Assembly: GCA_013416795.1 (NCBI GenBank)
Contig: RQSC01000019.1
Span: 83,499-102,723 of the forward strand
Direction: 5' to 3'
Length of the DNA stretch: 19,225 bases
Origin: Prasinococcaceae sp. CCMP 1430
Taxonomy: Eukaryota; Prasinodermophyta; Palmophyllophyceae; Prasinococcales; Prasinococcaceae
Of this stretch, positions 1-7,136 are shown one piece after another. A program made the position numbers and the translations under genes. Each line of letters starts with the position of its first letter. The first letter of the stretch is position 1. Below the pieces are notes generated by a model. It had not been told where the DNA came from. It did no database searches and saw only the letters and a list, made by a program, of their open reading frames with translations.

Positions 1-57
1 CGCCGCCCCCCGCCCCCCGCCCCCCGGCGCACCCCCCCAGCCTGCGCGGCGGCAAAC

Positions 58-630
58 ATGTCGGAGGGCCCCAACGACCCGCTCGGGCCGCGCCGGCCGC
101 TCGTGCGGCGGAGGGACTGGGGGGAGATACCCAACACGCGCGCGCCGAGGGGCGGCGCGGCGGACTCGGGCAAGGAGACGGCGTTCCTCATCGGGGTCGA
201 GGTGCGCTCCGGAGGCCGGCAAGGCAAGACGCCCTTCTCCATCCACGACTCGCTCGGCGAGCTCGAGCAGCTCGCGGAGACCGCCGGCCTCGCGGTGGTG
301 GGCTCGACGTACCAGCGCGTCGCCGAGCCCAACCCGAAGAGCTACATCGGCCAGGGCAAGGTCGACGAGGTGGTCGCCGCGGCCAACGCGCTGGGCGTCG
401 ACACGGTGATCTTCGACGACGAGCTGAGCGGCACGCAGCTGCGCAACCTGGAGAAGGCGCTCGAGGAGTCGGGCGCCGACGTGCGCGTGTGCGACCGCAC
501 GGCGCTCATCCTCGACATCTTCTCGCAGCGCGCGGCCACGCGCGAGGGCATGCTCCAGGTGGAGGCCGCGCAGCTCGAGTACCAAATACCGCGGCTGACG
601 CGCATGTGGACGCACCTGGAGAGGCAGGCG

Positions 631-662
<32 letters not shown>

Positions 663-1629
663 GCTCAAGGGGATGGGCGAGAAGCAGATCGAGATCGACA
701 AGCGCCTGCTGCGCGACAAGCTCGCGACCATCCGCCGCAGCATCGAGGACGTGCGCGGCCACCGCCAGCGCTACCGCGACCGGCGGCGCACCGCGCCCAT
801 CCCGACGCTCTGCCTCGTGGGCTACACCAACGCGGGCAAGAGCACGCTGCTCAACGCGCTGGCCGACGCCGGCGTCATCGCGGAGGACAAGCTCTTCGCC
901 ACGCTGGACCCCACCACGCGCCGCATCACGCTGCCGAGCGGCAAGGAGGTGCTGGTGACCGACACGGTGGGCTTCATCCAGAAGCTGCCCACGCAGCTCG
1001 TGGCGGCGTTCCGCGCGACGCTCGAGGAGATCCAGGAGGCGTCGGTCATCGTGCACGTGTCCGACGTGTCCAACCCGATGGCGGCCGCGCAGTCGGAGGC
1101 CGTGCTCGACGTGCTCGACGACCTGGGCGTCGAGGACATCCCGCTCATGCGCGTGTGGAACAAGATCGACAACGTGGCGGCGCCCGAGGCGCTGCACGCC
1201 GTGGCGAGCGCGCGCGGCGACACCGTGTGCGTGAGCGCGCGGACCGGGGAGGGGCTGGAGCAGTTCGCGCGGCTGCTGGAGGACGCCGTGTCGGAGCTGC
1301 TGATACCCATAGACATCCTCGTGCCGTACGACCAGGGCAAGGTCGTGGACACGGTGCACCGCGCGGGCGTGGTGGAGCTCGAGGAGTACGGCGAGCAGGG
1401 CACGCACATCCGCGGGCGCGCGCCCGCGCAGCTGGCGCAGCAGCTGCAGGACCTCTGGCTGCAGGCGCCCGAGGACCTCCAGGGCCCGGAGGAGCCGGTC
1501 CTGGAGTTCGAGGGCGACGCCGCCGCCGCGGACGGCGGCGGCGCTCCCGACCTCGGCTTCACCGACGAGGACGCGCAGAGCGACGACTGGCCGGACGCCA
1601 GCGCCGACGAGCTGGTGCGCCTGAACTAG
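58..1629 (+). CDS. hflX: HflX-type GTPase (probably organellar)
   Basis: HflX proteins are TRAFAC-class GTPases that bind the large ribosomal subunit and can split stalled ribosomes; plant and algal versions are usually plastid-targeted. The 523-residue reading frame has the HflX N-domain with EYQIPRLTRMWTHLERQ, then a run of about ten glycines (631-660) and GMGEKQIEIDKRLL. The G domain follows: G1 GYTNAGKS at residues 255-262, G2 around LFATLDPTTRR, G3 DTVGF at 302, G4 NKID at 368-371 and G5 SARTGEG near 393. An acidic C-terminal tail follows. THLERQAGG and KGMGEKQIE resemble plant rather than typical bacterial HflX. I took the first ATG (58), but the frame is open to the window edge (19 Pro/Ala/Arg-rich codons), so a targeting peptide may begin outside. 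No intron is needed. It converges on the LRR gene, leaving 128 bp between stops. Confidence 0.92.
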
Positions 1630-1757
1630 CCCGGGCCGAGGACGGCAGGCGCGGCGACGCCGCGCGGCGAGGCGCGCCGGAAGTCGCGTGTGCACGAAGC
1701 CGCTACACTACTCTGCGATGCCAAAACGCGCGCTCGCGCGCGACAAGCTCGAGCGCG
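1630..1757. other. Convergent intergenic spacer, HflX / LRR gene
   Basis: A 128-bp spacer lies between two facing stop codons (TAG at 1627-1629 on plus, TGA at 1760-1758 on minus). It must hold both 3' ends. I see no clear polyadenylation signal. Confidence 0.6.
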
Positions 1758-2467
1758 TCAAATAAGCTCTCGCATGGGCGCGTCCATGTGCACGACGAAG
1801 CCCGGCTCGTAGGCGCCGTCCAGCACCAGCTTGCCGATGGCGGTGATCGAGCGGCTCGGCGCGGTCGCCGCAAAGGTCGCGTTTCCGTACAGCGAGCCGC
1901 CGAAGCCGCAGCCGACGAGCAGAGTTTTGGTGCCTGCGAGCGCGGCGCGACGCGCGCGTCAGCACGCGATGCGAGCGACGCGGGAGGACGGAGGGATGGG
2001 AGGTCCGGGACCGGGGATGGGGCGCGAGTTCGCGCGGCGGCGACGGCCGCGGGCTTCAGGCGCTCAATCTCTTCGAGCTCTAAGCGCTCTTCCTCTTCGC
2101 GCAGAAAGGCGAGGAAGTTGAACAATCCCTCGTCGAGACGCGACTTCAAAGGCTCCTTCAGGTCGTTGTAGCGCAAATCCATCTCGCGCAGGGTCTTGAC
2201 GTGGCCCAACGAAGCGGGCACCTCCTGGAGCTGATTGCTCGCGGCGTCCAGCGTCAGCAACGAGCGCAGTTTGCCCACGGACGCCGGCAACGCCGTGAGG
2301 CGGTTCGTGCTCAGGTCTAGCTTCTGCAGGCGCGACAGATTGCCGATGTCTGCGGGTAGCTCCTCGAGCAGGTTGTTCTCCAGGTTGACGTTGACCAGCG
2401 TGGAAACATCGCACAGCCCATCCGGCAGAGAATCGAGCTGGTTGCCGCTCAAGTCGAGGTACTCCAG
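1758..2467 (-). CDS. Leucine-rich-repeat protein, 5'-truncated at an assembly gap
   Basis: Proposed exons (minus): 2467-1990 and 1933-1758. The first encodes five tandem repeats of about 23 residues matching LxxLxLxxNxLxxLPxxI (for example LEYLDLSGNQLDSLP and LQKLDLSTNRLTALP), the Shoc2/plant-PIRL type of intracellular LRR. A Glu-rich helix (FLREEEERLELEEIERLK) follows. The second exon, in another frame, gives TKTLLVGCGFGGSLYGN and ends MDAPMRELI at TGA 1758-1760; it has no stops and looks more coding-like than the other two frames. The join (donor GTCC at 1989, acceptor AG at 1934-1935, 56-nt intron, phase 1) is the only in-phase one I found, and CTGAC lies about 25 nt before the acceptor. 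The 5' end is cut at N 2468, so more repeats may be missing. LRRs of this type bind proteins; the partner is unknown and I do not recognise the C-terminal segment. Confidence 0.72.
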
Positions 2468-2468
2468 N
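2468..2468. other. Assembly gap (single N) truncating the LRR gene
   Basis: A single ambiguous base falls inside the LRR reading frame. Repeat-encoding sequence stops exactly here on the minus strand and the far side does not continue it, so this is a contig join rather than one unread base. Confidence 0.8.
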
Positions 2469-3045
2469 CCCCACCCGCACCCCACGCCCGCGCGGATCGC
2501 ACGGCCGCGCTCCCCCAGCGCGCAGAACGACCCATTCCTTCGTTCGGGTCACGGCCGAATTTCGGATTCATTTTCAAAGTGTGCAATACACATCGTCTTC
2601 TATTTCAATCACTTCATTCTACGTTATTTATGAATTTCATTTCTGTGACTTTGACAGGGGCAACCAGGGTCTGCCTGCGCGCGACGGATTGATTGCGCCC
2701 CGAAACGAGATCTCGCATCGTCGAAGAGACTGCGGCCCAGCTGCGCTCGGAGGTCGCGGCCGCAGTCCGTGATCGTGCACGGGGGTAAATGTACCCACGG
2801 GAGAGCTCTTTCTGCGCTGTGCGTATCTGAGCGCGTGCGCGCGGATTTGGATCTTTTCCGGGTCGTCGGATCGCGCGCGCGCGGCACCGGGCCCCGAACC
2901 CTCCCACGGGGAGTAGCGCCGCCCCGTTTCCTTGGTCGAAATGGAAGTGCAATGATGCGATGATAGACCCTGAAAGCAATGACCGAAAAGGGGTGGGCGG
3001 GGGCGCGTGCTGGGCGCGCGCGCGCGCGCGGCGGCGCCGCCAGAC
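2469..3045. other. Orphan contig between two N's, no recognisable gene
   Basis: This 577-bp piece is bounded by N at both ends. About 2530-2660 is much more AT-rich than the surroundings, as in the intergenic regions elsewhere in the window, and the end (3011-3030) is a CG dinucleotide run. Frames on both strands are short and low-complexity and none resembles a known family. It may be promoter or intergenic DNA. Its placement and orientation rest only on scaffolding. Confidence 0.6.
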
Positions 3046-3046
3046 N
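3046..3046. other. Assembly gap (single N) at the edge of the palindrome
   Basis: This single N directly abuts the outer end of the left arm of the inverted repeat. Base 3047 pairs with 5346, and 3046 would pair with 5347. The coincidence marks a contig end. Confidence 0.85.
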
Positions 3047-3326
3047 AGTGAACCGGAGCTGGGGCGACATATTCACGCCTGTCTGCAGGGATGCAGGCAG
3101 GACGCCCCGGACACAGCACGGAGAGGGAGCGAGCAGACGCGGTCTTTGTCCGAAGTAAAGGTTGTCGGTTTAATGTTTCATGGGGGGGTGGGCACGCGCA
3201 TGGCGCACGGGTGTGCGCATGGAGGCAAGCGCGAGGTACCCACGGGAGGTTCATATATATCACAATGCTGTGCGTGGACAATGTTGTGCAGGTGTCGAAG
3301 GTTGCGTACGGAAGTCTCAGCGGCTC

Positions 3327-4196
3327 TCAGACGCTCTCATCTCGGCCCATCGAGTGGCACTCGACCTTGTTCCGCTCGCAGGCGCCGCCGTTGGCCTCGC
3401 AGTCGCGCATCGAGGGCCCGCCTAGCAGGCGGTCCGTGCCGCTGGCGTTCAGCCGGAGCGACTCGTCCTCAGCGCGCTCCGGCGCGCACATCCGCGGCAG
3501 CTCCTGCCCGCGGCAGCACGCCTCGGCGGAGTGTGCCACGGGCACACCGAGCGCCGGGCGGTTGAAGACGAGGTATCCCGCCATGATTCCGAGCACCACG
3601 GCGACAAAGAGCTCCACCTGGTACGTCATGGCCACGAGCATGAGCCAGTAGCCCAGCAGCAGCTGCATGCCGTACGAGGCTGTGTCGGCGGCCTGGTGAG
3701 CAAGAGACTTCTTGGCCGCGGCGGGGCGTTTGGACAGCGTGCGGCGCCCCGCGACGATGACCTCAACGAGGACGCCCATCGCAAGGGTGAGCACCGCGTA
3801 TCCGGCCATCTCAGCCTCGCTGGTGACTACCCACCCCTGAAAGAGGAACAGGAGGCACGGCTGCATGGGGTCACCGCCTCCCCTGAAGCCGTCCATCCAC
3901 ATCGACACCGCGGGCAGCGCGCTGTTGCAGAACGCGTCGCTGCTCCCGGCGTCGACCGGACCGAGCGCACCGCCCTGCGGGGGAGGAGGCGGCTCGGACT
4001 CGGTTGGGCACGTGAGCTGGCAGCTGTGGCACACCTGTCCCTGCAGCCACGCCGTCCCATCGGGATACACGCACACCGCGTCTGTGCCGCAGGGGAGGTG
4101 CGATGTGTCCTGGCAGGACATCCAGCAGTACTTGAACGGCGCGTCGCACGAACCCTCGTCCGCGAGCGCGCGACGCGCGACGCCGGCGCCGGCGCC
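3327..4196 (-). CDS. Left-arm copy of CTR copper transporter (5'-partial, probable assembly duplicate)
   Basis: This is the mirror image of the gene at 4197-5066, apparently with the same sequence, read outward from the palindrome axis on the minus strand and ending at 3327. It has the same cysteine-rich ectodomain, three membrane segments, MLVAM and GIMAG motifs and cysteine-rich tail; see that entry. The frame stays open across the axis, but what precedes the axis is the antisense of the other copy and is not coding. Perfect identity between the arms, and the arm ending at an N, suggest this is not an independent gene. Confidence 0.5.
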   Translation of the reverse strand, partial: GAGAGVARRALADEGSCDAPFKYCWMSCQDTSHLPCGTDAVCVYPDGTAWLQGQVCHSCQLTCPTESEPPPPPQGGALGPVDAGSSDAFCNSALPAVSMWMDGFRGGGDPMQPCLLFLFQGWVVTSEAEMAGYAVLTLAMGVLVEVIVAGRRTLSKRPAAAKKSLAHQAADTASYGMQLLLGYWLMLVAMTYQVELFVAVVLGIMAGYLVFNRPALGVPVAHSAEACCRGQELPRMCAPERAEDESLRLNASGTDRLLGGPSMRDCEANGGACERNKVECHSMGRDESV

Positions 4197-4220
4197 GGCG
4201 CCGGCGCCGGCGTCGCGCGT
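4173..4220. repeat. GGCGCC tandem repeat at the palindrome axis
   Basis: The centre is a run of GGCGCC/GCCGGC units flanked by gcgcgcgacgcgcgac and its complement. The unit is itself palindromic, so a single strand can fold back on itself here. That makes it a plausible point for self-priming or for a hairpin read. Confidence 0.8.
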
Positions 4221-5066
4221 CGCGCGCTCGCGGACGAGGGTTCGTGCGACGCGCCGTTCAAGTACTGCTGGATGTCCTGCCAGGACACATCGCACCTCCC
4301 CTGCGGCACAGACGCGGTGTGCGTGTATCCCGATGGGACGGCGTGGCTGCAGGGACAGGTGTGCCACAGCTGCCAGCTCACGTGCCCAACCGAGTCCGAG
4401 CCGCCTCCTCCCCCGCAGGGCGGTGCGCTCGGTCCGGTCGACGCCGGGAGCAGCGACGCGTTCTGCAACAGCGCGCTGCCCGCGGTGTCGATGTGGATGG
4501 ACGGCTTCAGGGGAGGCGGTGACCCCATGCAGCCGTGCCTCCTGTTCCTCTTTCAGGGGTGGGTAGTCACCAGCGAGGCTGAGATGGCCGGATACGCGGT
4601 GCTCACCCTTGCGATGGGCGTCCTCGTTGAGGTCATCGTCGCGGGGCGCCGCACGCTGTCCAAACGCCCCGCCGCGGCCAAGAAGTCTCTTGCTCACCAG
4701 GCCGCCGACACAGCCTCGTACGGCATGCAGCTGCTGCTGGGCTACTGGCTCATGCTCGTGGCCATGACGTACCAGGTGGAGCTCTTTGTCGCCGTGGTGC
4801 TCGGAATCATGGCGGGATACCTCGTCTTCAACCGCCCGGCGCTCGGTGTGCCCGTGGCACACTCCGCCGAGGCGTGCTGCCGCGGGCAGGAGCTGCCGCG
4901 GATGTGCGCGCCGGAGCGCGCTGAGGACGAGTCGCTCCGGCTGAACGCCAGCGGCACGGACCGCCTGCTAGGCGGGCCCTCGATGCGCGACTGCGAGGCC
5001 AACGGCGGCGCCTGCGAGCGGAACAAGGTCGAGTGCCACTCGATGGGCCGAGATGAGAGCGTCTGA
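4197..5066 (+). CDS. CTR-family copper transporter (5' end lost at palindrome axis)
   Basis: Ctr proteins are trimeric channels importing Cu(I) across the plasma membrane or out of internal stores. The lumenal part has ten cysteines (for example FKYCWMSCQD, VCHSCQLTC) and a short Met segment MWMDGF before the membrane. Segment 1 is LLFLFQGWVVTSEAEMAGYA and onward; segment 2 contains MLVAM, the MxxxM copper-coordinating motif; segment 3 contains GIMAG, the GxxxG packing motif. Segments 2 and 3 are almost continuous, as is usual in Ctr. The cytosolic tail holds six more cysteines, probably for copper hand-off. The stop is TGA 5064-5066. The true start and any signal peptide are missing because sequence before 4197 is only the mirror arm. 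It converges on malate dehydrogenase 275 bp away. Family call firm; substrate by homology. Confidence 0.85.
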   Translation, partial: GAGAGVARRALADEGSCDAPFKYCWMSCQDTSHLPCGTDAVCVYPDGTAWLQGQVCHSCQLTCPTESEPPPPPQGGALGPVDAGSSDAFCNSALPAVSMWMDGFRGGGDPMQPCLLFLFQGWVVTSEAEMAGYAVLTLAMGVLVEVIVAGRRTLSKRPAAAKKSLAHQAADTASYGMQLLLGYWLMLVAMTYQVELFVAVVLGIMAGYLVFNRPALGVPVAHSAEACCRGQELPRMCAPERAEDESLRLNASGTDRLLGGPSMRDCEANGGACERNKVECHSMGRDESV

Positions 5067-5341
5067 GAGCCGCTGAGACTTCCGTACGCAACCTTCGACA
5101 CCTGCACAACATTGTCCACGCACAGCATTGTGATATATATGAACCTCCCGTGGGTACCTCGCGCTTGCCTCCATGCGCACACCCGTGCGCCATGCGCGTG
5201 CCCACCCCCCCATGAAACATTAAACCGACAACCTTTACTTCGGACAAAGACCGCGTCTGCTCGCTCCCTCTCCGTGCTGTGTCCGGGGCGTCCTGCCTGC
5301 ATCCCTGCAGACAGGCGTGAATATGTCGCCCCAGCTCCGGT
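5067..5341. other. Convergent spacer, CTR / malate dehydrogenase
   Basis: These 275 bp separate the CTR stop from the MDH stop and so must hold both 3' untranslated regions. The spacer contains a small AT patch (tgatatatatgaac near 5140) and aaacattaaacc near 5217. All of it is duplicated in the left arm of the palindrome. No gene is seen. Confidence 0.6.
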
Positions 5342-6536
5342 TCACTGCAGGCACTCGAGCGCCATGGCCTTCTCCTCCACGAGCTCCTTGGCGGTGGTGT
5401 CCATCTTGGCGCGGCTGGCATCGTCTATCTCGAGCCCGTTTACGATGGTCCACGCGCCGTCCTTGCACGTCACCGGGAAAGAGTACACCAGGTCCGCGGG
5501 CACACCGTAGGAGTTGCCGTCTGAGATCACCCCCATGGACACCCAGGTGCCCTCCGGTGTGCCCAGCACCCAGTTGCGCACGTGATCGCACACCGAGCTG
5601 GCGGCGGAGAGCGCGCTGCTCAGCTTGCGCGCCTTGATGATGGCCGCGCCGCGCTGCTGGACGGTGGTGACGAAGTCGCCGTCGAGGTACGCGTCATCTC
5701 CCACCGCCTCGCGAATCGGCGTGCCATCGACCGTGCCGTGGTTCACATCGGGGTACTGCGTGGACGAGTGGTTGCCCCAGATGATGACATTCTTGACGGT
5801 GCTGACGGCCTTGCCCGTGCGCTCCGCGACCTGCCCGAGCGCGCGGTTGTGGTCGAGGCGCGTGAGGCACGTGATGTTCTCGCGGGGGATCGACGGCGCG
5901 TACTTCGACAGCACCCACGCGTTGGTGTTCGCCGGATTGGCCACGACAACTACCTTGCAGTCCTTCGCCGCGTGTGCCTCAAGCGCGCTCGCCGTAGCCT
6001 TGTAGATGCTCACGTTCTTGCCCATGACCTCCTTGCGCTCCATGCCCGCCTTGCGCGGGAAGCCACCGACCAAAATGGCCACGTCGACGCCGGCACAAGC
6101 CGCTGCCGCATCGGTCGTCGCGAGCGTGCCCTGCAGCAGCGGGAAGGCGCTGTCGACGAGCTCCATCTCGACGCCCTTCAGCGCCTCCTCGGCAGGCGGT
6201 ATGTCCAGCATGTGAATGATCACCGGGGTGTCTGCATGGGGCGGGTGGACGAGGCGCGGCGTGCAGCGCGCGAGCGCAACCGCCACCCGCGCGCGTCAGC
6301 AATCGTGCGCGCGCTGGCCAGCGCCATCGCCTGACCAACCTTCCGGCGGAGATTCACGCGCACACGCAGCGCTGCGCCGCGTGCCCACTGCGCGTCCGCG
6401 CGCTCGCTGCGCATCCGCGCCCCCGCTGCGCGCCCGCACCTGCTCCGAGCAGCGCGCCGCGGCATATCTGCGGCAGCAGCGCGTAGCCGATCTGGCCGGC
6501 CGCGCCCGTGACGAGCACGCGCTTCGCGGCGGCCAT
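5342..6536 (-). CDS. MDH1: Cytosolic NAD-dependent malate dehydrogenase
   Basis: It interconverts malate and oxaloacetate with NAD in the cytosol (malate shuttle). Exons (minus): 6536-6440 and 6231-5342; the 208-nt intron has donor GTGCGG and acceptor GCAG, phase 1. The join restores [17 protein letters not shown], typical of the family, giving 328 residues against about 330 expected. Visible motifs: Rossmann G11xxG14xxG17 in [11 protein letters not shown]; Asp42 for the adenine ribose (NAD preference); substrate arginines Arg92 and Arg98 in [13 protein letters not shown]; Asn131; Asp159 and Arg162 in LTRLDHNRA; catalytic His187 in [10 protein letters not shown]. Start chosen at MAAAKRVLV, where the family begins; an upstream in-frame ATG at 6707 would add 57 Arg/Pro-rich residues without family support. 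No organelle signal or peroxisomal tail is apparent. The last codons lie inside the palindrome's right arm. Confidence 0.95.
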
Positions 6537-7136
6537 CCTTGCGCGAGGCCTGAGGTCGAGGGCGACCTTCGACGCGTGGCCGGGGGCGGAGGGGGGCGGG
6601 GCGGCGCGGACGGCCTCCGCCACGCACAGGTGCGCGCCCCGTGCCGCGGGCAGAGTGTGGCGCGGCCTCGTTCGATGCGGCGGCGTTGAGATTTGACAGA
6701 CGCCCAAATCCGAATATGTGTTTTACCGTGGAATTCCTTCACAAGCACATGAATGGTCAACGCTCAACGGAGAGCCAAATACAGATGCGGTTCTGTCGAC
6801 AATCCGCGACCCCCGGCGGCGCCGCCGCCGGCTCCTCCAGCTCCAGGCGAGCGCGGAGCGGGCAGGAGAGGACGGGTCGCCAAAGTCGTCGTCGGCGGTC
6901 CCGAGGCGCTCGCCAGCGGGCTGCGCTCGCCGTGGCGGCGGGCCTGGTTCCGTGCGCTCCGCCGTGGGCCGGCGAGGCGGGGGGGGCGCGCGTGGGCTAC
7001 TAAACAACATGCTCTTACGTCGTCGTTGAGCGCACCATTCTGTCGAGATTAGGCATGCGGTAAATGGATCGGCGGGCGCTGCCGGCACACCTCTTGCGGC
7101 GACACGTACGCGGCGCGCGCGCAGCGCGCAGGGGCC
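6537..7136. promoter_or_regulatory. Intergenic: MDH 5' region and 3' region of the SAM-domain gene
   Basis: These 600 bp lie between two minus-strand genes. 6537-6660 is GC-rich and probably MDH leader. 6685-6800 is notably AT-richer and is the best candidate for the MDH core promoter; it includes ATTTGACA (6691-6698) and CGCCCAAATC (6701-6710). 6800-7136 is GC-rich and presumably the trailer of the SAM gene. No gene is recognised in any frame. Confidence 0.45.

Larger units (their letters stand above)
3047..5346. repeat. 2.3-kb zero-spacer inverted repeat (palindrome)
   Basis: Position x pairs with 8393-x across the whole interval, with the axis between 4196 and 4197. The arms are 1150 bp each and I saw no mismatch. 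They encode the same CTR protein outward from the centre on opposite strands. There is no spacer: the axis lies inside a GGCGCC-repeat tract. The left arm ends exactly at N 3046. The right arm ends just inside the last codons of the malate dehydrogenase gene. The likeliest reading is a fold-back artefact at a contig end; a genuine terminal palindrome is the alternative. Confidence 0.95.

Noticed and set aside
342-743. Minus-strand frame with a poly-proline run inside HflX
   Set aside because: The prolines are just the complement of the GGC glycine repeat; it is antisense to a clearly conserved GTPase.
58-1629. Recent bacterial transfer of hflX, given the lack of introns
   Set aside because: Composition matches the neighbours and the sequence is of the plant-type HflX found in algae; lack of introns alone is weak evidence.
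489-2171. Long plus-strand frame overlapping HflX and the LRR gene
   Set aside because: It encodes Arg/Gly/Ala-rich shadow sequence out of frame with HflX and antisense to the LRR exons; no family resemblance.
3531-5066. A 511-residue frame running across the palindrome axis on either strand
   Set aside because: Its first half is antisense of the mirror arm; only the half beyond the axis encodes the CTR protein.
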